Below are positions 38,111 to 50,831 of a DNA stretch of 64,000 nt, one piece after another; position 1 is the first letter of the stretch; each line of letters begins with the position of its first letter. A program made the position numbers and the translations under genes. Below the pieces are notes generated by a model. The model was not told where the DNA came from, did no database searches, and worked only from the letters and a program-made list of their open reading frames with translations. The DNA lies in assembly GCA_036785705.1 (NCBI GenBank), contig JAWUZG010000084.1, positions 11,793,501 through 11,857,500 on the forward strand, in the 5' to 3' direction. The stretch is from Acanthornis magna (taxonomy: Eukaryota > Chordata > Aves > Passeriformes > Acanthizidae).

Positions 38111-38165
38111 CCAAGTCTGGAGGAGAAAATCAGAGTCGTGCTGGCTGGACAGGATGGACAGACGA
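38111..38165 (-). other. TNNI2: Probable TNNI2 noncoding exon 1
   Basis: On the minus strand a TATA-like TTTTATA (38199-38193) is followed about 30 bases later by a stretch that ends at a good donor, CTTGG|GTGAGC (GT at 38110-38109). Spliced to the start-codon exon it gives a 5' UTR of about 77 bases, and the intron is 1.7 kb. Known avian fast troponin I genes have a noncoding first exon followed by an intronic enhancer, as seen here. The exact start is inferred from TATA spacing. Confidence 0.65.
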
Positions 38166-38192
38166 GCCGCAGGCAGCTGCGGAGTAAGGAGG

Positions 38193-38199
38193 TATAAAA
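38193..38199 (-). promoter_or_regulatory. TNNI2: TATA-like element of the TNNI2 promoter
   Basis: The minus strand reads CTTTTATACC; the plus strand reads a canonical TATAAAAG at the same place. The position relative to the proposed exon 1 donor fits TNNI2. An E-box CAGCTG (38174-38179) lies a few bases away, near the inferred start. Confidence 0.5.
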
Positions 38200-41100
38200 G
38201 GGCTTCTCGGGTGGCTCAGCAGAAAATCCACCTTCTCTTTAAGGGCATGGAGACCTTCTCAGACCAATGATGTGCAAGAGTCCCCTGTGCACCTCCCTTG
38301 GCTGGGGCAGGCCAGGCCAGCAGCAGAACAGGAGAGGGCAGCCCCCAGGGAAGGAGGGGTGGGGAGGAGGAGAACATCTTCTACCCATGGGGTCCAGAGG
38401 AGCTGGGGACGTGTTTTTCCTCAGAAGTGCCAAGGAGGGAGCCTTCCTCTCCCTCCTCCTGCCACCAACTAGACACAATAGATACAGCTTCAAATCCATG
38501 GGGAGCCCGGGCTCCCTGCATGCAGCCATTCATCTGCAAGGCCTCTAATAAAAATTTCCCCTTGGATATACAGAGTGGCTTACCTATGGGCAAGGGCATG
38601 ACTCAGTTTGCCTCCAAGGGCTTGGGAGCAGCTCTGCCCTTCAGGAAGGAAGAGAGGAAAGAGCTTGCACCCCAAAAATGCACTGCTGACAGCATATGCA
38701 AGAGCAATCCCTTAAAAAGCCATCCAGCACTAGCAGGCTTTTTTAACCTCACTTATTTCCCTCACATGGGAAATATTTGCAGCTCTTTCCTGTGTGAAAT
38801 ATTTCAACACAACTCAAGTTTTTTTTAAAAAATAGGCTGTGGAGTCGCTGCAGACAGCCCCAAGCCTCAAATCCAGCCAGGGGCTGGGCAGAGGCAGTGG
38901 AGCATGGGGGAGCAGCCCCATGCAGACAGCAAGAAGGGTAATCCCCTCTATGGGATGACCCAGACCCATATCTCCATGGATCTGAAGGAGAAGCAGGTGG
39001 AAGCATAGCTGGAAATATTCCCCAGCCCTGCTCACAGCACATGTAGTGTGTGTGTGTAGGGGATCCCATGGAGACGGGGACCCAAACAGCTCCTGCTCTC
39101 CTCCCCCAGGCCAGGCGCTCCCTCCTCTTCCAGCCGAGGTTTTTTAGGCTGATTCAGACGTGGCCATGACAATATTTTCCAGGCGCCTCCCCAGACATTA
39201 TATAGATAGTGGCAAATCCCTTGCTGCAGGCTTCCTGTTTCACCACCCTCGGCACCACACTAGTGCTGTAGATGCTGCTGAAGGAAGAGCAAGTCCTTGG
39301 GATGGGGCTGTTGTCATGCAGGGGTTTGCAATGGTAGCACATGGAGAAGGGAGGCACCCCTAGCACGGGCAAGGCTGGATCCACAGGGGATTTTTTCCTC
39401 TGAAATGTTGCTGCTACACATTCTGGCCATTTCTGACCCATCAGTCCACCAGAGAACAGCTCAGCTCTTGGTGGAGGAACCAAAACTGGGGGAGTTCTCC
39501 ATTCAAAATTCGCCACAGCCAGGGAGTTTCCTCTAGCAATGTGAGGTGAAGGCGTTCTGGACCTCCTGGAACCCAGGCATGCAGCACAGCAAAAGAGATC
39601 TGCTCAGAATTCAGTGCCCACTGTCGATGGCATTGATGTTCCCCAGGTGGATGCAGCCAGTTATCTGAATGATGACTGGTCCTGTGAAGGGGCAACACAC
39701 AGGTTTCTGACCAGTGTGCTCCTTGGGATGTGACTTTTTCTTCCAGTTCCCCCTGAGGGATTTCTTGGAGCTGGCATGTGGTGCAGGGGGCTGGAATTGG
39801 GCTCAGAGCCCCACAACAGCGGCAAAAAGAAGGACAAGTGACTGGAGAGCTTGGCCTTGAAGGGAAGTCTGTTGGAGAAGGCAGTGGAGGAGCAGGGGTG
39901 GGATTGGATCTGTGGGTCTGCATCAGGGACTCCATGTTGCCCCTCTGCTCTCAGCCTCTTCCATATGCCAAAAAATACAAAGGAAAGGACAGGTGAGACC
40001 ACAAAAACTCACCTCTCCAGCTGCAGGAGCAAGGAGGCATGAGCTGGTAGCTGGCTCTGCCCAGAGCAGCACTTAGAGACACTAGAAGCTCTGGGGATGT
40101 TGTACATGACCAGCTCAAATGTCCATCCATCCTCTTGCCCTGGGACAGGCACAAACACGCTGTAAAGGCTCACACAGACCTGCAGACCAATCTTGCTGGA
40201 GCAGTCATTGCCTCCTGCTGATGATGCTAAGAAGAGTGACCAGGATGTCCTGCCAGGTTGTAGGACTGCAGGCACCACATCCCCATCCTTCTCTTCATGC
40301 ACTTCACTTTCATACTCACCAAATTTGGACAAGTGCCTGTAGGAACAGAACAACTCCCTTTGGACACATGTAAGTACCCACACATAGCTGCTTTCAATAT
40401 AAACACTGGCCTTGAAGAGAAACAAGGCATTTTAATGATCCTTCCACTCCAAAGGGACACTCTTCGGTGTGAGCTGCTGGAAGAGTTTGCAGCTCACTGC
40501 AAGCTGGAGCCTGGCACAAGGACAGCATTTCAAAATGAAAACACAAAGGGGTGAAGAGCAGCTTCAGAGAGAGGGCAAAAACCAGCAAACTCCTGTGGAT
40601 GAAGCCCCTTCTGACCATGGCAGCAGGCAGGGGCTTCAACCTCTAGTGATGAAGTCTGTGTTCATGGCCAGGGTTAGGATCACTCAGTTCCTAGCATAGC
40701 CCTGGGCACAAACCTCACTCCTCTCAGGAGCTTTTCTCATTTCTGCCCAGCACCAGAAGTCTTGGACTCTTCCACAGTGTGGCACTTTCTCCATGACCGC
40801 AGGCTGAGTTGGCAGCCCTCTGGAAAGCGAACACCTCTGCCCAGCACTAGCCCGTGCCCAGGCCTTCAGCAGTTGATGTGTCCAGGAGGTGATCCCTCTG
40901 GAATTCCCACCCAGCTTGCTCCTGGATAGTATTACCGAAGTGACCCAACACCTGATCACAATCCTTCATGTATATGCACATCCTCAAAGCCTGGTTAAGA
41001 CGAGGACATGACCCAGAACGTGTCTGGAGAACAAGCTGAGACCTCTGTGTGCTCAAATGAGTATGGCTGAAATATGTCTTTGCTCTCAAAAGGTATTTCA

Positions 41101-44100
41101 TGCTCTCTGTGCCAAGACAAAACAGCAGCAAGAACATGGTGTTAGCTAAAAAAAAAAAAAAAAAGGCCATAGAGCTCAAGAAAAACTCAAAAATCACAAA
41201 GCTCTTTTCCCTGCAAGATCAGCAACCGCCCTACAAATCAGTAGCCATGCAAGGAATGATTATCCAGAATTTATCCATTTCAAGCACACTGGTTTTTTTT
41301 AAAAGCTGTGTGACCCCAGACACCTTATTTTACAAAAAGAAAAATTCTGCCAGCTGCAAAGACCCTTGGCAGCCTCACCCAACTGCACACACTGAGAGAG
41401 CCATGGGAGAAGACAGCTGCAAGGAGATGGGCTCTGGAAGGTCTTCTGGAGGTTCTTCTCAATCAGGCTTGGGAAGGGAGGGGATGAGCTCAGAGAAGGA
41501 GAGGGCTGTGCCAGGAAAACTCAACACCCAACCCCATTGAGCATCTCTCAAGAACATCCCCAAAGCTGATTAATTCACAGGGTATCTGAGACAAGAATTT
41601 TCCTCTCTGAAGGCAGACCTGAGTTTAGCACGTGTGCAAAAGTTGGGGGTGGTGTGGGATGAGTACATCCAAAGCAGAGAAACCTTCATCAGAGGCCTTT
41701 GCAGATATGAACACATCCTTTGTCACATCCAGAGTGAACACCAAAGCCAAGTGTTTTAACTGGACTGTCTTAAGTGACAAACTTCATGCCAAGATTCAGG
41801 CTTCTATGTCTAAACTTCTCTGACTTGTATGTAAAAGAGGAAAATGCTCTCTATCCAGGGCAAAACCAGATGCCAGCTGGGCTGGTTTCCACTCAAGACA
41901 GCCACCTCCCTCCTAGGCACTGGGCTCTTCACCAGCTCTTCCAAGGGGCAATGTTTCTCTTACTAAGCCAAAAATGACTGATTCACAACTCACAGTGCCC
42001 ATTTCCCACAGAGAGCTTTTTAGGCTCAGACAGGGACATCTGCAATGTCCGTGTTCATAAGCAGGGTGATGAAATGCTTGTTTGCAAACCCACCATCTTC
42101 CCTGATGCTGCTCACAGAATATAAAATACGATACAGGTTGGGCTGTTTGCAGGTCAAGGCCTCTTTTCAGCTCAGTTAAACTCCTCTTCCTAACTGACTC
42201 TGTGCTTGTTTCTGCTCAAATTGAGTGGCAATAAGTGCCTGCAGGGCACTTATCACCACTCTGTGAAGTCAGCAAGACTGGTTGAGAAATTCCATCTTGT
42301 TGACACGCAACAAGTCATCATTGATGGGTACCCATTCACCCAGAATGCAAAACTTCTTCAGGGAACACTTACTGCCCACTAGCGTGAAAACTATGAAATC
42401 CTCATGCTGCTTCTCCCTTGGCTCCATCCTGCCTAGACCCAAAATATGAAGAAATGGGAGGTCTGTTTTTTCCAGGTCTGCCCACAGAGTTCAAACTGGA
42501 ACTTTGGGAAGCACCTCTGTGCACCCGTTATTATTCCTGTCCCAAACTGGACTCTTTGGGGCAGGAGGTTTCTACCCCCACAGGGAAAACCCCCTCCCTT
42601 CCTGCCCATGGCAGGGTAAGGAACACTGAGATGTAAAGTGGTCCAAAAAATATTTCTGTACCCAGAAGCAAAACAAGCCCAGCCTGGGGCAGGAACAGTC
42701 CCAGATACAAGAGCCCCAGCAGCACCCAGAGCAGGGGAAAGGGGCTGGGAAAACGGAGCAGGAAAAAGGGGGAGAAAAGGGTAGGAAAAAGGGAATGGAG
42801 AAAGGGAACTAGGGATAAGGATCCAGGAGCTAGAACTTCTAAAAAATAAACCCATGCATGAAAAAAGTACACATTTTGCCCATAAAATTGCAAGACATAA
42901 AGATGCTAGCTAAGGAATATTTATAAAGCAGGCATGCTTGCTCCTAGTGAGAAGAGCTTAGATGCTCTCCAGCTCTCAAAAACTCTGAGACTAGCCAAAA
43001 AATCTGTGGCTGGAGGACAGCCAGCCCATACCCAGGCCGAACGATGACAGCCCGTAATCATTTTTGTCTCACTGCAGACGACTGGTGACAAGCACATATG
43101 AGGCTCAGCCTTCTCCTTGTGCAGCTCTCCCATTTGATTTCCTTGAGTGCAGGGACAAATACCAAAATAATCACTGAATGAGGGAATAATTCACTGTCAG
43201 AGGGACTTCTGGAGGTCAGAAGTCTTGGATCTGGATGTAAATAATTGAGATTATAAATCTTAATAACAAACAAACACCTCAATTTTCAGCATTTCTTGTC
43301 TCTTTTAACAGACCTCTGCTTGGCCCAAGCCCTGTTTTTTGCCTTGCCACCGACCTGCAAAGCTGCTGATTAAATGCAGAGAAACAAGAAACAAACTCTC
43401 CATCCACCACCTGGCCACCTTGGATGGCTTTGGATACCTGCTTTTGCCCCCCTTAACCCACCAGCAAAATCCTCTTTGCTCCTGTGATGCAGGAACAGGC
43501 AAGGACTGGCTCCTGCCTCCTGGAAAAAGCCACTCAGACACCTCCAGCATCGCCATGTGGCTACCAACTTGCCCTGCAGCCGTGGGAACGGGCTTGCACT
43601 GCATCGCTGCTTTCTCTCCCTCTCGCACACGGGCTCCATCTCCAGAAGAAGAAATCTTGGCTGGTGAGGCTCAAACGCGGCCACAGCCCAGAGGACACAG
43701 AGACCCAGCTCAGAGCACGTACCTGCCCTGCCCTCTAGATGCAGGCACGGGAATCCAGCACAGACACAAGCTCAGGAGGAGTTGGTTTTCCCCCTCCTTC
43801 TCGTTGCATCTTCCACACTCCAAGTGCAGGAGGAGCATTGGTAAGGCAGAAGAAGCTCAGACATCTGGATTTGATGGATGAGGGACAACCACCCCCGCCA
43901 AGGCCGCAGGGAGGTGAAAAGGAGAGGACTTGCACACCAGACAGGGCTGTCTGCCTTCCTGCAAACAGGCTCCCGAGCAGGCTGTGCTCATTTGGGGTGA
44001 AATAAGGCATGAAATGAAGCCCAGCTCCACCAGCCCTGCTTCAAACAGCAGCCAGCAGATACTAAGAGGATCCTGCCAGAAGAGGAGAGTGCTCAAAGCT

Positions 44101-46452
44101 GTGCTGTAAGTACACAAGGCTTATTGATGACGGAGGGAAAAAGCAGCCTTGGCGGTGCATTAAAAACTGGAGCTGGGTGGAGAACATCCCCACCTGCTCG
44201 CCTCTCCCTCCTGAACAAACAACTCGGTTTGCTGAGTTTTACTGCACAAAGGCTCACCCCAGGCTGCCCAGAGCCAGCCCAGCTGGGTGCTCGCTCCCAC
44301 ATTCCCTGGCCTTCCCCCAAAATGCACCACAGGCTTCCCTCACCAGCTCTGCTCACCCAGCCCTGCGCTGGTGATCCAGGCACTGAGCACGGCCAAAGCT
44401 GGAGAGAGAAGGGGCAGGCACTGGTGTGGGGGTGATGTTTCTGAAGGAGGGGCTGTCTCTGCACCTTCTTCAAATGCATCTCTTTTGGGACTAATATGCA
44501 CATATTTTTATGCCCAGCTCCGTAAATTATGCAGTAAACCTCAAGGCTATGACTTCAAAATAGGGGAACTGGAAAAAGCACACATATACATCCACATACA
44601 AATAAGAAATGCCTGTTCCAAACACCTCCAAAAGACCTTCTGGATGCTGCATGCCCCTACATCACCACATAGCATCACCAAAAATCAACCTGGCAAAGAG
44701 ATTTGGAACCCCAAACCCAATTCAGAGACGTTCCCTTCTGCACAGCCTGTTCTAGGCTGATTCTAAGGTTGAGACTGAAGGCCAAGGCTTTTAAACATCC
44801 CTTTACAAGTCTTTCTCAGGTGACTGATTTCCTCCTCCATCTCATTAGCGGCTGCCAGCAGATGCTGTTTCCCCAGCAGAAGCCACACTTCACTTGTTAC
44901 AGTCATCTCAAAACCACCCTGTCATTTCTTCCCTCCTCACAGCCACAGCGAAGCCTGGAGAATATTTATCAAGAGGCAGACACAGCAGCAGCTTTTTATG
45001 GTTAAGATCAGGTCATTAATCTCTATCGAGAGTTTTCATAATCTTCCTCAGCTTCATGTTTGTTTAACTCTTGGATAGTCGCTCTGTGGAGCTCTGGGTA
45101 ATCACAGATTAACTGCTTTTTAATATTAATGGCTTTTCATTAATGTGCCAGGCTCTCTCCCCTCCAGAGCCCAGGCAATAGCTATTAGCATTGTGCCTGC
45201 AGCTCCCTGTGGTGAAAAGGACTTTTGTCTTTGGGGCCAAAATTCCACAGTATGAGCCCAGATCTTGTCTTCTGTGGCTGCTTTGCAGTAGAAGTATTTT
45301 AGTATTTTAGAGCAGGAGCAATTCCCTCCTCCTCTAGCCCAATGAAGGGAGTTTCCTCCTGCAGATGGCTCAGAGAAGCTGCTCTGGAGTCATCCCAAAC
45401 TGCAGCATCCTCAAGGGCATGTAGGGGCACCACTCCAGTGCCCTCATCCTTCTAGGAGCGATCTTTACTTACATAGCCCCCACTCCAAGGCCCCAGCAAG
45501 CAGGGCAGGGCAGGACATGCGGCCACAAAAGCCTCCCAGATTAAATATGAAACCTGCCCAGAAGTGACGTGAGGGCTGCAACCCAGCCTTTCCCAGGGTG
45601 GTGTGATCACAGCGTGAAAGCGAGAGCCTCAGCCCCTCCACCCTGGCAGGACCTCCGTGTGCCAGAGGTGCAACCCTTGCTGTGCCACTCCTGTAGGACC
45701 ATGCAGGGTGAACGGAGCCGACACTGTGCATTCTCATCTGTGTGGTCCACGGGCATGGTCACTGATGAGTCCCACAGCTTGAGTCACATCTTAGCATGCA
45801 CAAATCCTCGTGGGCTGAGAACGGGCTAAGTGTGAAGCCACACTGCTTCTCATTTAGCCTCTAGCCAGCACACAGAGCACATATTGCAGAGGCATTAAAG
45901 AGCGAGTCCTATGTCTCCAAAACCTTTCTCATTGAACTGCACTCCTCTCAAGCCTCTTACGTGCTTCAATACCTTGGTCTTGTTTAAAAGCCTTCACAGA
46001 ATACACAAAGCCTTTCCAAGAAGATGCTTCTTGCCAAGTTATTCACAACCAAAGAAATTTCCCACCCATGCCACTGGCATGTTAACCCTCTGCTTTATAA
46101 ATATCAATGGACTCTGTTTTCACATGAGCCTGAAGCTCCATGTATTTTTTGCTCTCCCAGCCCATGAGCAGTTGGGATGAGTTGGCTCCTGCAGCCATGC
46201 CATTCCCTCTAGCACACTCTGCTCCATGTCCAGCCTTGCCCTGGGATGCCAAGCTGCCCACCACAGGCATTACACAGGGCACGAGCTTCAGCAGCAGCCG
46301 GATCATCTCTTGGCCAGAAGGAGTTGCATCCCAGCCCCCTCTTTGCTGACAATGAGCTGGGACCAACACGTCTAGAGCTTGCTGAGCAGAAGCCCCTCTC
46401 ACTCCTCCACAAGCCCACCGTCCTGCTCCCTGGGTGGAGAAGGAGACCCCCA
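38200..46452. other. Intergenic interval between TNNI2 and SYT8, no recognised gene
   Basis: About 8.2 kb. The stretch should contain the TNNI2 upstream promoter on its left and the SYT8 3' UTR on its right. Open frames are short and without family resemblance. A 17-base poly(A) run is at 41148-41164. An AT-rich stretch with repeated TAAT motifs is at 44990-45150. No canonical AATAAA for SYT8 was found in the few hundred bases after its stop, so its 3' end is not placed. Confidence 0.6.
41148..41164. repeat. Poly(A) run of 17
   Basis: An uninterrupted A homopolymer between TNNI2 and SYT8. No element body was recognised. Confidence 0.8.
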
Positions 46453-49250
46453 CTATCTGGAGTGGAGGGGCAGCTTGAGGTGAGACTTCAGCCCCAGGGC
46501 TTTGTCGACCACCTCTGGGGGCTGCAGGATGTGCCACTGGGCGAGGGGCCGGCGTGGGTTGGACAGCATGTCAGACCAGTGCCGCAGCTGGTTGCCTGTG
46601 GCTCGGCAGCCCAGGAAGAGTTTGCCGATGGGCTCATTCTTGGTCACTTTGTCATGATCCCAGACGGAGATGACCACATCCACATTCTGAGGGGGGCACA
46701 AGAAAGAGAGTCAGTGAGAGAGGGCTTGCTGCAGTGGTGACCTGCTCAGCCCTGGGCACTTCAGGAAAACCCACCTGGATCTGACTGAAAGGCACCTCGA
46801 AAACAAACACCTCATTGAAGTAAGGGCTTAAGGTGCTTTTCTTCACACTTGTCTTTTTTTTCTTCCATTTCTTCCTGTTCAGTATGAGATGCACCTTGAC
46901 AAAAGGATCTGAAGAGAGAGAGAGGACACTCCTGGCACAAGTGACAGTTTTTGACTGAGGAACTCAGCCATGAAACAGCTTTCCTGAGCCATTCCCAAGG
47001 AGATCACGGCATCCCACTTGTCACTCCTCATGGTGAGACAGCCACCTCAGAGCTCATCTCCTCCTGCCAGGCTCCCTGTACAATCCAGCCATGACATCTC
47101 CTGCTGGGAGATACCTCCAGCACTGCCGAAAGCTGGAGTATCTGTGCTGGGGGAAGCTGGGAGTCAGCCAGGGCTGGATATGGTGGTAGCACCAGGAAGC
47201 AGGTCTTAACATCAAGAGCTTTCAAGGCTTTGCGGCTCTTGGTGCCACCACTGAGGCCTGGGCAGGAGTAGGAAGGTCTGAGCGCAAGCAGCCACTGACC
47301 TGAGAGCCCATGAGAGTCCATCCGCTTCAGCTGCCTGGCTTCCAGGATGAGCACCGTCAGCTTGCCAGTGCTGGGGACGTAGCGCAGTGAGAAGCAGATC
47401 TCACCCAGATGCTCTTCCTGATGGAGAGACGCCAGCAATTAGTACCAGGCAGAGGAGCCAGCTCACCTGAGGCTGGAGCACTGGGCTGGCCCCCAGTTTC
47501 CTGAGTCTCCCCCACTTTAATGCTTGCCCCTAAGGGCTTGCTTCTTGCGGTGGTGGCAAGACAAGCAACAGCACATCCCCACCCACAAGGACCAACCTCC
47601 ACTTTACTGGCCACTGCCAGGTCACTCCACTGCTCGATGACATGCTGCAGGTCAACACTGGCCAGGGACAGCCGGACCTCACCAATAATGTCGTGCTTGG
47701 CAAAGCGGTTGAAGTCATAGACCTGCATCACCAGTGTGGATTCAGACACCTCGGCTTGGGGTACCTGCAGGGGAGGACCCAAAAGCCTAAACTCACTTCT
47801 CAGTAGCAGTCCTACCCCATAGGATGGAGGGGCAGATAAAACAACAGGTATTTCTCTTTCACACTTCCCAGTCTTGGTTAGACAAAAATTTCCCTGTCTG
47901 GAGAGGCTTTTGCCCAGGGAGCAGTGTCTATGCAACACTCTTGATGGGACCGAAAAACCATCATCGCCTATAGTTTCCTACCTGGAAAGTGAAGCTCTCA
48001 TTGAAGATGGGATTCAGCGTCTTGCGGTAAACCTTGGTCTCATATCTCTTCTTCATATCAGACGTTAGGTAGACAATCACATATGGATCAGATGTGCCTC
48101 CACTGTCCATGGCCTTCAGCTCAACTGCCTGCTTCACGCCAACCTTCAGCTGCAGAGGAATGAGGCACAAAGTCACCAGCTGGAGGAGGATGGGGTCAGG
48201 CAGCTGAGGGCTCACTGGGAAGCGAGTGCAACAGTGAGGATGCCTTCCCACAGCATAGCCATGAGAACTGGCAGGCTGCAGGCAGTCAGTCAGAGAGGGT
48301 ATGTCCACCTCAGTGGGCAGCAAAGAGGAACCATGAAAGAGCAAAGCTCTTTCCCTGCTGTGCCATGGCCATGAGCATTCCCACCTCCTGTTTGCGGAAG
48401 CTATACTCCAGGGAGTACTGCAGCTTTCCTCGCCGCTTCTGCTCTGTTCCCTGCTCCAGATCCTCCATCTCAGGCTGGACCTGCAGCACAGAGCAACACT
48501 ACCCTCAGGATGTGCCCAGCTATGTCTCTGCCATGCCGTGCTCCAACCATCCGTGGGGCTGGAAGTGCAGCAGCAAACCTCCCAGGGAAGAGGGAGGTGG
48601 GATTGAGGGGAAGGCAGGACGCACAAGGCTGGTCGTGGTGGAGCTGCTGACAGCACACAAGCCGATTCTCTCCTTCTTCTTGGGCTTCTTCTTGCTACAG
48701 CAGCACCTGACGATGCAGATGAGGAAGAGAAGGAGGAGAATGGCCCCTGCCACAGCCACAGTGATGAGCGCCCATTTGGGTACTGGTGCGATGTTCAGGG
48801 AGCAGAGTTGGACAGAAGAGTTAAAACCAAGCAAAACGTATAGAGTACATTTAAACCCCTTCCTGGTGCTTCAGCATTAAGGAGCTGTACTTTCAAAATT
48901 GTCCCTATAATCCTGGACAGGCCCTATGGAGGGGGGCTGTGGCTGAAGACAATTTCCCGAATGGGTAGCAAGGATACCCTCTGCTCCTGAAACAGCATGG
49001 TACCACTGCAGTATTCCCACCCTGATGGAACCCACTAGAAAAAGGGATTTGAAGGGAGGGTGAAGTGCAAACACCACCTCAGAGTGCAGGAGCCCCACCA
49101 GATAACGCTGCCTGAGAGGGCAGGTCAATAGCCACTATACTCACATGGGATCCAGCTAAGCCAGCTGTCCAGGAAACCCGGCCAAGCCGTGGTGGTGATG
49201 TTGGTGTGCGGGGCGGCCGTAGTCCTGCCCTTCCTGGCTGCCATTGCCAT
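46453..49250 (-). CDS. SYT8: SYT8, synaptotagmin-8 (about 393 aa, complete CDS)
   Basis: Synaptotagmins are one-pass membrane proteins whose paired C2 domains act in vesicle trafficking and exocytosis. Coding exons in transcript order are 49145-49250, 48625-48782, 48385-48480, 47982-48149, 47597-47764, 47300-47417, 46775-46908 and 46453-46686, all AG/GT, in one frame. The layout is a short luminal N-terminus (residues 1-38) with an NIT glycosylation sequon, a membrane segment (about 40-60), a Cys-rich juxtamembrane patch (C58, C62-C64) suited to palmitoylation, a Lys-rich linker, C2A (about 105-230) and C2B (about 235-375). C2B has a polybasic KKWKKKK strand and the WHIL motif at 367-370. C2A loop residues are D135, D141, D193, N195, D201; C2B has D266, D272, D326, D328, E334. 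Two in-frame ATGs occur, at residues 1 and 3. The name SYT8 rests on the TNNI2-LSP1 neighbourhood; sequence alone also resembles SYT1/SYT2. Confidence 0.92.
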
Positions 49251-49267
49251 GGCTAAGCTGAGGTGAC
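49251..49267 (-). other. SYT8: SYT8 5' UTR part of the start-codon exon
   Basis: A good acceptor (TGTTCCCAG) ends at 49268, leaving 17 untranslated bases before the ATG, so at least one upstream noncoding exon must exist. A candidate donor on the minus strand is GTCG|GTAAGT with GT at 50778-50777, beyond the CpG-rich patch. The true promoter is not placed. Confidence 0.6.
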
Positions 49268-49949
49268 CTGGGAACACAGACAAAATTAACAGGGTGGGGA
49301 TTTCCTTTCCGGTAGTGCGTGTGCTGCCCGTGGCCCAGGGCTCTAATGAGAGCAAACACAATTAAAATATAGAGCCCAGGGTAAGCGGTTAGGGCTTGGC
49401 CACATGGACAATGAGGTGTGAAATGGAGCGGGAGGGAGCCACTGGCAGGGAGGGCTCTGGGCCAGCCGGCCCCTCCCATACAGCCTTCTCCTTCACATCC
49501 TTGCAAGTCCGCTTGCTGAAAGGGGAGAGATCGGGAGGGTCCGGGGAGGCGTTTTGAGAAGAGGAATCACCTGGCTGTAGGTAAAAACCAAGAGCTGTTT
49601 TGTGCTGGCTTCTCCCTGGCCAGGCAGCATGAGCTGAAGGGTTTGCTCAGCTCCAGAAAGCTCCACCATCAGTTAATACCCCTTTTGGACCATTTTCCCT
49701 TCCCTCTCAGGGCTGAGGAGCGGGAAGGTTGGCTCCTGGGCTTGCAGCAGGGCTGGTGCCCCCGTTGCCGGTGGCACTGCCGCAACCAGGCTGGGGTCAC
49801 ACCGGCTCGGAAACTTTCCGTGCGCCCGACCCGTGCACATGGCAACGCTGACATAGCCTAAGGAAAGGCTTCAAATTTAAAGCAGCATTGCTTTCCCCAT
49901 GGCAAGGCTCTTATTCTAGCATGAACGCTTCCTCATAGCCAAATTCCTT

Positions 49950-50350
49950 TGGCGTCAGCAGGAGAGGTGCGCCGGGAGCCGGGCTGCGCGGTGAGCGGGT
50001 GTGCAGCCAGCACGGCACGGGCGGCACCCAGCCCCGGGGCCCGGGCTGGCAGGTATGTGCCTCTGCCTCGGCTGCCCCAGCCTCCTGCCCTGCGCCCCAG
50101 TGCGTCCCTGCTCCAGCGGCCACCTCCACCTCGCTCTGCCTGCACTCTGCCCACGCTCTGCCCATCCCAGGGTGCTCCTCGCATGGGGATCCTCCCGGCG
50201 AGAAACCACGTCCGCATTTCCCTTGGCTGAGCCCGCGAAGCCAGCAAGAATGCGTTCTTTTTCCAGCAGTGTGCTTTGCTGCGTGCGCGCATAGGGCTGG
50301 AGAGATGTGGGAATTGCTGTCATCCCTGCGGCATCGTTGCCGGGACAATG
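49950..50350. promoter_or_regulatory. CpG-rich patch upstream of SYT8
   Basis: Dense CpG and GC content, with GC-rich runs near 49971-50050 and 50277-50293, stand out from the flanks. It lies 0.7-1.1 kb upstream of the SYT8 start exon and may be its promoter. It also holds plus-strand donors (CGCG|GTGAGC with GT at 49991, GGCAG|GTATGT with GT at 50053), so a transcript in the other direction is possible. No TATA box was seen. Confidence 0.45.
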
Positions 50351-50831
50351 AGGTGCAGGTTAAGTGACTTGCCTGTGTCATTGGACACCCGAAGCACCGC
50401 TCAGGTACTTAAGAGGCGCCAGGCTGCAGTTTTGAAGTGTAGTGAAGGGTGGACAGGACAGCAGAGGTGAGCAGGCACCCACCCTGCACAGAATTAGGTG
50501 TCAGTACTTTTTGCCTGCCAGACCCCCATGGGCTGTGCCACATTAGACTAACATAGACCCCGGTTTGAAAAAAACAACTTTTCCCAGCCCTGCAGAATGA
50601 GCTGAACCACTGTTTTGGGAACGATGGGGACAGCCCTGTTGCGGTCTGGGACAGGAGGCACAGTCCAGTGGGCAGTCTGCAGGGAATATCGAGCATCCCT
50701 GTTCCTGGAAAAGGGGCTGGGGGAACGCTGAATCTCGCTCCCACCCTATGCTGCCTGGGTTCCCAAATCCAGACTTACCGACAAGTATCCTTCCCAGCGT
50801 CAGTCTCCCTTCCCTGCTGCACAGGCTCCAC

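Noticed and set aside
42531..42893. Hydrophobic minus-strand open frame resembling membrane segments
   Set aside because: It arises from translating a purine-rich, GGGAAA-type stretch on the other strand; the hydrophobicity is a composition artefact.
46246..46740. 164-codon plus-strand open frame
   Set aside because: It is antisense to the last SYT8 exon, whose family match is clear; the plus frame is a shadow.
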